Of a stretch of 49,571 nt of DNA, positions 41,872 to 49,571 are shown piece by piece. The notes beneath the pieces were generated by a model that saw only the letters and a list, made by a program, of their open reading frames with translations, made no database searches and had not been told where the DNA came from. Positions within the stretch are counted from its first letter, which is position 1, and each line of letters starts with the position of its first letter. The stretch comes from Nostoc sp. LPT. GTDB taxonomy: Bacteria > Cyanobacteriota > Cyanobacteriia > Cyanobacteriales > Nostocaceae. The stretch lies in NCBI RefSeq assembly GCF_017115165.1, contig NZ_JABXKF010000176.1, positions 1-49,571 of the forward strand, written 5' to 3'. Position numbers and translations under genes: made by a program.

Positions 41872-42792
41872 TTATGATTTAGCAACGCGTTCGTCTAACC
41901 AAGCTAGGGCAGCACCAGCAGTTTCAGCTAGAATACTAATGAGGCGATATAGAGCGATCGCACTAAATACTAAGGCAGCTGGAAAGTGGTGTCGTAAAAG
42001 TTCATACGCAGTCGCTTCAAACACCCCTAACCCACCAGGCGCACCCGGTATAACAAACCCCAACAACCAAGCGCAACTAAAAGCCCCGAATAACAAAGGA
42101 ATTTGATTCGCATTCAACGAACTCAGAGCGAACATAGTTAGTATAAACCCAGTGGCACGTAGTCCCATAAAGCCCACTTCTCCTAACAAAGGGCGTAAAG
42201 GGTAGCTTTTAAGACTGAAGGGAATAGTTGGTTGAGTGGTAGCAGCAGACTTTTTTGCTTTTAATTTGTACAAAAAACGAATAACGGGGTTCAAAAACCA
42301 CGGATGAATCGCACCAAGGACTACAGCTAAACTCAGAAATTGTAGTATTTGGATAACAAGGGTAGTATTCGCTGCTGCAAATTGGCTACTGCATAAGACA
42401 ATAACGATTAAAGCAGCCGCTAGCATGAGTAACGGTTCTAGCAAAACGCTCAAAGTGGCTGCACCTGTAGGAATATTGGCATTTTTGGCGGCGACAATTC
42501 GCCCGTAGTGATGCCAGATATTACCTGGTAAATACTTTGCGATGTTCGTTTTTAGGTAAACTTGGATGAATTGGGGAGATGATACAGGTTGATTTAACTC
42601 TTGCAAAATCCAAGTCCAGATCCAGCCTGCACAAGTATGTGCTAGTAATGTTACCCCTGTAGCGATCGCCATAATTGCCCATCCTACATCATCAATGTGG
42701 ATAGCAGTTACCTCAATCCAATTATCCTTTAAAGCTTTCCCTAAAAAAAACAGCGTCCCTCCCAAAATTATCCAGCGTAAAAATTGCTTCAT
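41872..42792 (-). CDS. lysylphosphatidylglycerol synthase-like/UPF0104 membrane protein
   Basis: The 306-residue protein has about eight membrane segments and the family's conserved YLPGNIWHHYGR and PGAPGGLGVFEA motifs, as in the flippase-like domain of LPG synthases (UPF0104). The soluble aminoacyl transferase part of MprF is absent, so the protein probably moves lipids or lipid-linked molecules. It lies alone between the unknown helical protein and the lipoprotein pair. Confidence 0.88.
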   Translation of the reverse strand: MKQFLRWIILGGTLFFLGKALKDNWIEVTAIHIDDVGWAIMAIATGVTLLAHTCAGWIWTWILQELNQPVSSPQFIQVYLKTNIAKYLPGNIWHHYGRIVAAKNANIPTGAATLSVLLEPLLMLAAALIVIVLCSSQFAAANTTLVIQILQFLSLAVVLGAIHPWFLNPVIRFLYKLKAKKSAATTQPTIPFSLKSYPLRPLLGEVGFMGLRATGFILTMFALSSLNANQIPLLFGAFSCAWLLGFVIPGAPGGLGVFEATAYELLRHHFPAALVFSAIALYRLISILAETAGAALAWLDERVAKS

Positions 42793-43133
42793 TAATTTAG
42801 TAATTTAACGGTTAGAGCAACAAGGGCTGAATGCCTCAACTATTACAGTACATCAGCTACCTATCCAAAGCTTTTGAAGTATTAAACAGGTTTATGTAGT
42901 TTTTTTTTGAATAGGATATTATTTTATTTTATATCTCTCTACAGTTAGATAAAAATATTCTATTATTAATAATAAAAATGTGGCCTGCGCTAGAGGTACA
43001 GTTAATTTTATTATTCATATCCTTAATAGAGGTTATCAAAAGTCAGGGAAGCAACACAAGCACAATAACTTGCTGGCTAATTCAATAATTCAGCAAACTA
43101 TTAGCTTATTAATATTTTGGTAAGGAGAACTAC
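42793..43133. other. AT-rich gap upstream of the lipoprotein genes
   Basis: No gene is supported. The stretch is very AT-rich around 42900-43020 and must hold the promoter of the lipoprotein pair and that of the membrane protein gene. AAGGAG at 43122-43127 precedes the GTG at 43134. Confidence 0.4.
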
Positions 43134-43700
43134 GTGAACGCGGTGAGAGTATTCTTGAAAAAAATAAAATTGCGCCAGATATTAACTATCTTTTTAGCTG
43201 GACTAATGTTGATAGTTAGCACTGCTTGTACTGGAGCAAATGCTCAAGGTGCAAATCCACAAAATCCTGCTGTACAAGCTGGCGGAGCAAACAATCCTTA
43301 TAAGAATGGTGGAGACAATTATACCAACAACAATATGTCCACCGATCCGAAAATAACAAACCCAAAAGCCAATCAGGGACGCGACCAAGCTAGCTTACAA
43401 CCAAGTTCGCAATTGTTGATTGCTACAAATGGAGAATCCGAGATACTTTATCCTGGTGGCGAGACACCAGCAGATCGAGTCCAGAAAGAAGCAGAACTGC
43501 CAATCATCACAGATAAAAACTTCCGCCAGCCTGAACCCGGTGGTTTGATTCAGAATGAAGCAAATGTAGGAGATCGGGTCAAAGATCGTCTTGAGACTGT
43601 AAAAGAAGCTGTTGGAGAAGCTTCCGGCTTTTTGAAGAGCAACGCAGATGAAGCGGGTGCTAGACCGGAATTACAAAAAAATCCGGCATTAGGCAGATAG
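43134..43700 (+). CDS. exported lipoprotein, member of a paralogous pair
   Basis: The 188-residue protein starts with GTG after a good AAGGAG. It has a basic N-terminus, a hydrophobic stretch and a lipobox-like VSTAC (Cys32). The mature part has low complexity (Asn, Gly, Pro, Gln) and a C-terminal helix NVGDRVKDRLETVKEAVGEASGF. It resembles the next gene (KKIKLRQILTIFLAG versus KNIRPLKVLTVFLAG), so the two are a tandem duplication. Probably anchored in the membrane facing the periplasm. Function unknown. Confidence 0.8.
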   Translation: MNAVRVFLKKIKLRQILTIFLAGLMLIVSTACTGANAQGANPQNPAVQAGGANNPYKNGGDNYTNNNMSTDPKITNPKANQGRDQASLQPSSQLLIATNGESEILYPGGETPADRVQKEAELPIITDKNFRQPEPGGLIQNEANVGDRVKDRLETVKEAVGEASGFLKSNADEAGARPELQKNPALGR

Positions 43701-43815
43701 AAGCCTTATTTTGTTTCAATGCTTGAGATTTGAAATACTTGAGATTTGAAATAGATTGCAAATGCTATCTTGGTTGAAGTTTAACTTAGTCACAAAAATG
43801 CAAGGAGTTAGAAGT

Positions 43816-44418
43816 ATGAAAAAAGCAATGAATTGGCTGAAAAACATTCGTCCCTTGAAAGTTTTGACTGTTTTTTTAGCAGGAATATTCTTATTTCTGA
43901 CACAAGCCTGTGGTGCTCCAGGAGTAGCAACACAACCACCACAGCCTGACACTCAATCACCTTATTCCAAACGATACGATCCCACAAAAGATTATCCTCT
44001 CTCTTCTCCTGCTGGTGGAATAAATAACTTTAGTGATGTAGAACCCAGAGGCAGATTAGATGAAAAGGCAGCTAATGATAGATCTGATGCGCTGGTAAAA
44101 AATGCTCAAAAAAATATTGAGCAGAAAGGAGCTGACAGCCCAGGGCAATATGGTGAAAATTACAAACAAGGTACACCCCTTGGTGAAAGAGTGAAGAACT
44201 TTGGTGAAGGTATCGGTAGTTCAGCTGAAGAAGTTCGCAAAGGTGTTGTTAAGGGGACTCAGCGAGGAATTGAAAATATTAAGGGAAATACCCAAAATGC
44301 TGCCGACGACGTGACGACAAATGTTCAGCGTGGAGCTGAGGATGCTGGTAAAAATGTTAAGCGCACAGCTGAAGATGCAGGCAACACAGTGAAGAAGACA
44401 GTTAGAGACGTTGATTGA
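43816..44418 (+). CDS. exported lipoprotein with LEA-like helical repeats
   Basis: The product is 200 residues from MKKAMNWL, whose ATG has AGGAG eight bases upstream. A start at 43756 is possible but lacks such a site. The signal ends FLTQAC (lipobox, Cys about 32). The C-terminal 80 residues carry 11-residue repeats of the LEA type (RGAEDAGKNVK, RTAEDAGNTVK). LEA-like proteins protect membranes or proteins during drying. It is the paralog of the preceding gene (116 nt away) and is followed by a strong terminator. Confidence 0.85.
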   Translation: MKKAMNWLKNIRPLKVLTVFLAGIFLFLTQACGAPGVATQPPQPDTQSPYSKRYDPTKDYPLSSPAGGINNFSDVEPRGRLDEKAANDRSDALVKNAQKNIEQKGADSPGQYGENYKQGTPLGERVKNFGEGIGSSAEEVRKGVVKGTQRGIENIKGNTQNAADDVTTNVQRGAEDAGKNVKRTAEDAGNTVKKTVRDVD

Positions 44419-44481
44419 AATTAGTTATTCAATCTATTGAAAAAATCTGAAAGCGCCTACAGACCTTGAGTTTGGGGCTAC

Positions 44482-44515
44482 CTAAACAAAGCCTGCCTAC
44501 GCAGGCTTTGTTTAG
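44482..44515 (+). terminator. Rho-independent terminator of the lipoprotein genes
   Basis: A perfect 15-bp stem CTAAACAAAGCCTGC / GCAGGCTTTGTTTAG encloses CTAC and is followed by TTTTA. It lies 63 nt after the lipoprotein stop. Confidence 0.85.
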
Positions 44516-44574
44516 TTTTAGGTGGGTAAGACTTACGCAGTGGTAATTACTCCTTCCTGTTAGAAGAATACCGA

Positions 44575-44640
44575 TGTAAAAAACCGCCAAGACGAGGCAG
44601 TGCGTTGGGCGGTGGCGACTTGAAGCAACTGCCGTGCTAA
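44575..44640 (-). repeat. dispersed palindromic repeat, copy 4
   Basis: GCAGTGCGTTGGGCGG and ACTTGAAGCAACTG are the reverse complement of blocks in the repeats at 6577, 9841 and 11140. The gap 44419-44820 otherwise holds the terminator above and no gene. Confidence 0.65.
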
Positions 44641-44820
44641 GAACGCCAAGAAAGTCAAGAAAATAGGTAATCTTACACTGGGAAGGGAGTAGTCATTGCA
44701 AGCGAAGCATTCGGGAACGCTAAGGGCGAACGCAATGACAGTAAATATTTTGTACTCCTTGACAACGTTACCGGTTTCTGGAGTTGTCATCAATAGTCGG
44801 AGATTGGAAACGAAGACTTG

Positions 44821-45051
44821 AACTCCGTTAATGAGTATTTGAGCTTCATTAATGAGTCTTTGAACTCCATTAATGAGTATTTGAGCTTCATTAATGAGTC
44901 TTTGAACTCCATTAATGAGTATTTGAGCTTCATTAATGAGTCTTTGAACTCCATTAATGAGTATTTGAGCTTCATTAATGAGTGTTTGAACTCCATTAAT
45001 GAGTGTTTGAGCTTCATTAATGAGTGTTTGAACTCCATTAATGAGTCTTTG
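44821..45051. repeat. 21-bp tandem repeat array, 11 alternating units
   Basis: Eleven 21-bp units alternate between a type beginning AACTCC and one beginning AGCTTC. Every unit except the first contains the perfect palindrome CATTAATG, followed by AGTNTTTG. Frames on both strands are open: rightward LNSINEY and LSFINES heptads, leftward MEFKDSL and MKLKYSL heptads, each with Leu/Ile/Phe at coiled-coil-like positions. A leftward frame of 101 residues and a rightward one of 100 cover the array; both use TTG starts. The spacing equals two turns of B-DNA. It lies about 240 bp upstream of the TIR gene. Confidence 0.9.
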
Positions 45052-45288
45052 AACTCCGTGAGCAATTTTTTTGTGCTGTCGGTAATTGCCTGCAACTGCG
45101 CTGTAGTAGAGTGTAACTAATTAATTGCGCTGTGAATAAAATCTTAATTTGTTCAGCTAATCCTCAAAATAGGGAAACACTGCCCTTGGATGACGAAGCA
45201 CAGAATTACCCAACTTTTGTACAAAATTGACTCGCAACTAGATAAGCTTTTCCACTTAAAAAGCTGAAGGAAGACAAGGTTAATAGTA

Positions 45289-46824
45289 ATGTTAAACTCA
45301 CAGGCTAAACGCATCTTCATCAGCTACAAGCGTAATGCTAGCCCCGATGAACCGGTGGCGGTGCAAGTCTTCCAGGCGCTATCGCAGCAGCACAAAGTTT
45401 TTATCGACCAAACCATGTCTGTTGGTACACGCTGGGCTGAACGTATTGAAGCAGAAATCCGCCAAGCTGATTTTCTGATTACTTTCCTTTCAGCCTTGTC
45501 AACCAGCAGCGAGATGGTGGTGGCAGAAATAGAGACAGCACACCACTTGGCAAAATCACAAGAAGGACGCCCGATAATTCTCCCAGTGCGTCTGGCGTAT
45601 CAAGAACCGTTTCTATATCCCTTGAGTGCTTACTTAAATGGGATTAATTGGGCGTTCTGGAAAGATGCAGAAGATACGCCGCACCTGATTGCAGAGTTGT
45701 TGCAAGCTGTCTCTGGCGGTGCATTGGCTATCAGTGGAGAAAAATCGAAAGCAGATTTACTTCAGATGAGTCAGCCGTCACTCCTACCCCATCCCTTTCC
45801 TTCAGCACAGCCCATCTCGCTGGAAATGCCGGAAGGGACAATGGAATCGCAATCTGCTTTTTACGTGGAACGCTCATCTGATGCACTTACTTTGCAGACT
45901 ATTGAGCGGCAGGGTGTGACAATTACAATTAAAGGCCCTCGGCAAATGGGCAAAAGTTCCCTGTTAATCCGCACAATTAATACTGCTGTGAATGCAGGGA
46001 AGCGGGTTGCTTTGCTGGATTTCCAATTGTTTGATAAAGCCGCTTTAACTAATGCTGACCTTTTCTTTCGCCAGTTCTGTACTTGGTTAACTGATGAACT
46101 GGAAATGACTGACAAAGTTGATGAGTATTGGAATATGCCCTTGGGCAATAGTCAGCGTTGTACTCGTTATGTTGGACGCTATTTGCTCAAAGAGTTCGGC
46201 AATCCCATTGTCTTAGCGATGGATGAGGTGGAAAGGGTCTTTGATACTGAGTTTCGCTCTGATTTCTTTGGAATGCTGCGAAGCTGGCACAATAGCCGCG
46301 CCACTACTCCCATCTGGAAGCAACTGGATTTAGCGCTGGTTACTTCCACCGAACCATACCAGCTAATTGATAATCTCAACCAATCCCCCTTTAATGTTGG
46401 GCTAGTAATTGATTTAGAAGACTTTACAGCAGCACAGGTTACTGAACTCAACCGCCGTCATGGTTCACCCCTCAACGCTAGCGAAGAAAAGCAATTAATC
46501 GCGTTGCTAGGTGGACATCCTTATTTAGTACGCCTTGCACTCTACTCAGTTGCTAGCGATCGCCTCCATCCTACCGAATTATTTGCCAATGCGATCGCAG
46601 ATAATGGCCCTTTTGGCAATCATCTGCGTAACCACCTCTTCCGGCTGCATAACAAACGGGAGTTAGTTCAGGGTATGTTCCAAGTAATTCGCCAGAACAT
46701 CTGTGAAGATGAGCGCATCTTTTTCCGCTTGCGGGGTGCAGGTTTAGTGCGCCGGGAAGGGCGTGTAGTGTTTCCCCGTTGTCAACTTTACACTGATTAT
46801 TTCCGGGAGCATCTGCGTGGCTAA
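45289..46824 (+). CDS. TIR domain-AAA-like ATPase protein (candidate NLR-like effector)
   Basis: The 511-residue protein begins with a TIR domain (about 8-145): RIFISYKRN, FIDQTMSVGTRWAERI, ADFLITFLSAL, SSEMVVAEIETA with a candidate catalytic Glu at 80, and IILPVRL. A second half (about 185-510) is an AAA-like ATPase of the type paired with WD40 in cyanobacteria: Walker A GPRQMGKSSL at 216-225, Walker B IVLAMDEVE near 306-314, and GGHPYLVRLAL. TIR domains in immune systems cleave NAD or signal. The stop overlaps the next gene's GTG by 8 nt, implying coupled translation. AAGGAAGACAAGG precedes the ATG. Immune function is inferred. Confidence 0.92.
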   Translation: MLNSQAKRIFISYKRNASPDEPVAVQVFQALSQQHKVFIDQTMSVGTRWAERIEAEIRQADFLITFLSALSTSSEMVVAEIETAHHLAKSQEGRPIILPVRLAYQEPFLYPLSAYLNGINWAFWKDAEDTPHLIAELLQAVSGGALAISGEKSKADLLQMSQPSLLPHPFPSAQPISLEMPEGTMESQSAFYVERSSDALTLQTIERQGVTITIKGPRQMGKSSLLIRTINTAVNAGKRVALLDFQLFDKAALTNADLFFRQFCTWLTDELEMTDKVDEYWNMPLGNSQRCTRYVGRYLLKEFGNPIVLAMDEVERVFDTEFRSDFFGMLRSWHNSRATTPIWKQLDLALVTSTEPYQLIDNLNQSPFNVGLVIDLEDFTAAQVTELNRRHGSPLNASEEKQLIALLGGHPYLVRLALYSVASDRLHPTELFANAIADNGPFGNHLRNHLFRLHNKRELVQGMFQVIRQNICEDERIFFRLRGAGLVRREGRVVFPRCQLYTDYFREHLRG

Positions 46825-49571
46825 TCCAAGCATTTACACTGTAGGCGGGACGGTGCAGGCTGGCGGTGGCATTTATATCCCCCGTCAAGCCGATGAAGAA
46901 TTGCTCGGTTTATGTCAGTCGGCAATATTTGTCTATGTCCTCACACCTCGCCAAATGGGTAAATCTAGCCTGATGGTACGCACGGCGGAAACATTAAGGG
47001 AGGAGGGGATTAGCTCAGTAATTGTTGACCTTCAAGAATTGGGGGCAAATGTCACAGCCGAACAGTGGTATTTTGGCTTTTTGGTTAAGCTAGATGACCA
47101 ACTGATGTTTAATACAGATGTGGTGAGTTGGTGGCAAGAACACCAGCATCTGGGAGTATCGCAACGGCTAACACAGTTTTTTGAGAGAGTTTTGCTGGCT
47201 GAGGTTGATGGGCAAGTTGTGATTTTTGTCGATGAAATTGACTCTACCCTCAGCCTGGATTTTACCGATGATTTTTTTATCGCAATTCGTTATCTCTATG
47301 TTGCCCGTGCTACTAATCCTGAGTTTCACCGTCTTTCTTTTGTCTTAATGGGCGTAGCGACTCCCGGCGATTTAATCAACGATGCCAAGCGCACACCATT
47401 TAATATTGGACAGCGTGTAGATTTAACTGATTTTACCTTAGAAGAAGCCTTACCCCTGGCTGAGGGATTGAGTTTACCCAGCGATGAGGCCAACCAGATA
47501 TTACGCTGGGTGTTGAAATGGACGGGGGGACATCCTTATTTAACACAGCGTCTTTGTGGTGCTTTGGTAGCAGAAGGAAATAGTGAGTTAGTAGAGACGC
47601 GATTCATCGCGTCTTTAGAGAGTAGGGATGTAGACAGAATAGTTAGCAGCACATTTTTTGGCGCGATGAGCGAGCAAGATAATAACTTGCAATTTGTCCG
47701 CGATATGCTGACTAAACGCTCACCAGACCCGGAGGTTTTGGCTATTTACCGCCAGATTCGCTGGGGTAAACGGGCGATTGTGGATGAGGAGCAGTCTTTA
47801 GCTAAATCTCACTTAAAGCTATCAGGGGTAGTGCGGCGAGAGAATAATGTTTTACGGGTGCGGAATCAAATCTATCGGCAAGTCTTTGATTACAAGTGGA
47901 TTAATAAACATTTGCCGTTTAACTTGCGGGATAGGTGGGAACAGCTTAAACCAGCACTGCCTTATGTCGCGGTACTGGTAGTATTTTCGGTTTTAATGAC
48001 GGGAGTGGCTGTGTATGTCAATGACCAACGTCTGATTGTCCAAGATGCCCGCGATAGAGAAGAACAACAGCGTTTAGAAGCAGAAAATCAACGCAATGAA
48101 GCAAAGCGTCAGGCTAGAAATGCGCGAACACAGCAGAAAAAAGCAGAAGAACAAAGCCGGGAGGCAGAAAAGCAAAAGCGCATCGCCAATGAGGAGAGTG
48201 AAAGAGCTAAAAAAGGAGAGGAGCAAGCAAAGTTGGCACAACAATTAGCTGAAGAAAGCGGAAAAAAGTTAGCAATTGCACTTGGTAAAACCAAAGCGGC
48301 TGAACAAGTAGCCAAGGACAGACAAGCAGAAGCCGAAAGACAGCGAAACATTGCCCAAAAACAAGAACAGCAAGCAACTGTCGCCAAAGCAGATGCAGAT
48401 AAACGCCGAATAAATGCTGAAATTCTTGCCGATAGCTTAAAGTCACAGAAACTGATGGCATCAAATTTAGAACTTGATGCTTTAGTAGCAGGCTTGAAGG
48501 TAGGAAAACGACTTAAAACACCAAATAAAAATGTAGAACCAGATACCGGCATTTTGGCAGTAGCCACACTCCAGCAGGTAATTTATGGAATTAAGGAACG
48601 TAACCGGCTAGAAGGTCATAGCAATTCGGTTAATAGTGTGGCATTTAGCCCCGACGGTCAAACCATTGCCTCTGCCAGTGATGACAACACGGTGAAGCTG
48701 TGGAATCGCAACGGGCAACTCTTACAAACTCTCCAAGGTCATAGCGATTCGGTTTGGGGCGTGGCATTTAGCCCCGACGGTCAAACCATTGCCTCTGCCA
48801 GTGATGACAACACGGTGAAGCTGTGGAATCGCAACGGGCAACTCTTACAAACTCTCCAAGGTCATAGGGATTTTGTTTTAGGCGTGGCATTTAGCCCCGA
48901 CGGTCAAACTATTGCCTCTGCCAGTGATGACAACACGGTGAAGCTGTGGAATCGCAACGGGCAACTCTTACAAACTCTCCAAGGTCATAGCGATTCGGTT
49001 AATAGTGTGATATTTAGCCCCGACAGTCAAACCATTGCCTCTGCCAGTGGTGACAACACGGTGAAGCTGTGGAATCGCAACGGGCAACTCTTACAAATTC
49101 TCCAAGGTCATAGCGATTCGGTTAATAGTGTAATATTTAGCCTCGACGGTCAAACTATTGCCTCTGCAAGTTATGACAACACGGTGAAGCTGTGGAATCG
49201 CAACGGGAAACTCTTACAAACTCTCCAAGGTCATAGCTATTTGGTTAATAGCGTGGCATTTAGCCCCGACGGTCAAACCATTGCCTCTGCCAGTTATGAC
49301 AACACGGTGAAGCTGTGGAATCGCAACGGGCAACTCTTACAAACTCTCCAAGGTCATAGCGATTCGGTTTTGGGCGTGGCATTTAGCCCCGACGGTCAAA
49401 CCATTGCCTCTGCCAGTTATGACAACACGGTGAAGCTGTGGAATCGCAACGGGCAACTCTTACAAACTCTCCAAGGTCATAGCGATTCGGTTTGGGGCGT
49501 GGCATTTAGCCCCGATGGTCAAACCATTGCCTCTGCCAGTTATGACAACACGGTGAAGCTGTGGAATCGCA
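46817..49571 (+). CDS. AAA-like ATPase-membrane-coiled coil-WD40 protein, 3' end beyond window
   Basis: A GTG at 46817 begins VANPSIYTVGG. Residues 20-350 form an AAA-like ATPase related to the upstream gene (TPRQMGKSS at 43-51, VVIFVDEID at about 134-142, GGHPYLTQRL). A membrane segment follows at about 378-400 (VAVLVVFSVLMTGVAV). A long charged coiled coil runs from about 405 to 560 and ends in LELDALVAGLKVGK, a linker typical of cyanobacterial WD40 ATPases. From residue 600 there are 41-residue WD40 repeats; eight begin here, the last cut by the window edge. The 918 codons seen lack a stop. It is likely the sensor partner of the TIR protein. Confidence 0.92.
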   Translation, partial: MANPSIYTVGGTVQAGGGIYIPRQADEELLGLCQSAIFVYVLTPRQMGKSSLMVRTAETLREEGISSVIVDLQELGANVTAEQWYFGFLVKLDDQLMFNTDVVSWWQEHQHLGVSQRLTQFFERVLLAEVDGQVVIFVDEIDSTLSLDFTDDFFIAIRYLYVARATNPEFHRLSFVLMGVATPGDLINDAKRTPFNIGQRVDLTDFTLEEALPLAEGLSLPSDEANQILRWVLKWTGGHPYLTQRLCGALVAEGNSELVETRFIASLESRDVDRIVSSTFFGAMSEQDNNLQFVRDMLTKRSPDPEVLAIYRQIRWGKRAIVDEEQSLAKSHLKLSGVVRRENNVLRVRNQIYRQVFDYKWINKHLPFNLRDRWEQLKPALPYVAVLVVFSVLMTGVAVYVNDQRLIVQDARDREEQQRLEAENQRNEAKRQARNARTQQKKAEEQSREAEKQKRIANEESERAKKGEEQAKLAQQLAEESGKKLAIALGKTKAAEQVAKDRQAEAERQRNIAQKQEQQATVAKADADKRRINAEILADSLKSQKLMASNLELDALVAGLKVGKRLKTPNKNVEPDTGILAVATLQQVIYGIKERNRLEGHSNSVNSVAFSPDGQTIASASDDNTVKLWNRNGQLLQTLQGHSDSVWGVAFSPDGQTIASASDDNTVKLWNRNGQLLQTLQGHRDFVLGVAFSPDGQTIASASDDNTVKLWNRNGQLLQTLQGHSDSVNSVIFSPDSQTIASASGDNTVKLWNRNGQLLQILQGHSDSVNSVIFSLDGQTIASASYDNTVKLWNRNGKLLQTLQGHSYLVNSVAFSPDGQTIASASYDNTVKLWNRNGQLLQTLQGHSDSVLGVAFSPDGQTIASASYDNTVKLWNRNGQLLQTLQGHSDSVWGVAFSPDGQTIASASYDNTVKLWNR
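48614..49571 (+). repeat. 123-bp WD40-coding tandem repeats, eight units seen
   Basis: Units begin at 48614, 48737, 48860, 48983, 49106, 49229, 49352 and 49475, each GGTCATAGNNAT followed by a nearly fixed sequence that ends in CTCTCCAA. The period is exactly 123 bp with no indels. Differences concentrate in two places of the unit: the codons just after Gly-His, and the codon before Asp-Asn. The array continues beyond the window. Confidence 0.95.

Noticed and set aside
44560..44793. Leftward 77-residue open frame
   Set aside because: It consists largely of the dispersed palindromic repeat and shows no conserved features.
44821..45051. CRISPR array
   Set aside because: The units are directly adjacent with no unique spacers, and no cas genes are present.
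44790..45120. Opposing open frames with heptad-like peptides over the second 21-bp array
   Set aside because: Both strands are open for the same reason and both would start with TTG. I could not choose one, so neither is called as a gene.
48109..48567. Leftward open frames of 152 and 85 residues
   Set aside because: They lie opposite the coiled-coil part of the WD40 gene and are mirror products of its biased Ala/Glu/Lys codons.

Overview
The window looks like chromosomal DNA of a filamentous, heterocyst-forming cyanobacterium of the Nostoc/Anabaena type. The evidence is the fbp-tal-zwf-opcA gene order, ndhL next to trpA, a tRNA-Leu(UAA) gene interrupted by a group I intron, many GCGATCGC (HIP1) octamers, heptanucleotide tandem repeats between genes, and several families known mainly from cyanobacteria. 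The species cannot be named from the sequence alone.

Layout. 1-4.7 kb: an oxidative gene group with an AurF-like diiron protein, a 2Fe-2S ferredoxin and a Rieske oxygenase, interrupted by an opposing DUF4238 gene. 5.1-11 kb: the oxidative pentose phosphate operon, read leftward as fbp, tal, zwf, opcA, with an inverted pair of dispersed elements around fbp. 11.5-14.7 kb: a 21-bp tandem repeat, small conserved proteins, a possibly acquired SDR gene and tRNA-Val. 15-19.8 kb: hisC, a caspase-fold protein with both catalytic residues replaced, and sat. 20-23.5 kb: a toxin-antitoxin cluster with a ParDE-like pair, a Uma2 fragment, and a PIN protein with an XRE/ImmA peptidase. 23.6-29.5 kb: housekeeping genes (mnmA, a SPOR-like envelope protein, cysK-like, a 2Fe-2S thioredoxin-like ferredoxin, a DUF5331-like protein, ygfZ).

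29.7-32.4 kb: a second toxin-antitoxin island. A YefM/YoeB pair carries one in-frame stop in each gene. Beside it, a RelE-like toxin follows an unusually long antitoxin-like protein, and a ribbon-helix-helix-like gene lies next to them. Three copies of one palindromic operator sit upstream of these genes. 32.4-39.3 kb: a conserved hypothetical gene, a Ser/Thr kinase with an SH3-like domain, a TPR-like protein, a membrane coiled-coil protein, trpA, a DUF3007 protein and ndhL. 39.7-44.5 kb: intron-bearing tRNA-Leu, an unknown helical protein, an LPG-synthase-like membrane protein and two paralogous lipoproteins.

44.8-49.6 kb holds the best candidate for an undescribed system. A 21-bp repeat array lies upstream of a TIR-ATPase gene. 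That gene overlaps by 8 nt a second gene with a related ATPase, a membrane segment, a coiled coil and at least eight nearly identical WD40 repeats; the window ends inside it. The domain set resembles a paired NLR/STAND-type sensor and effector, possibly for immunity or regulated cell death. That function is inferred.
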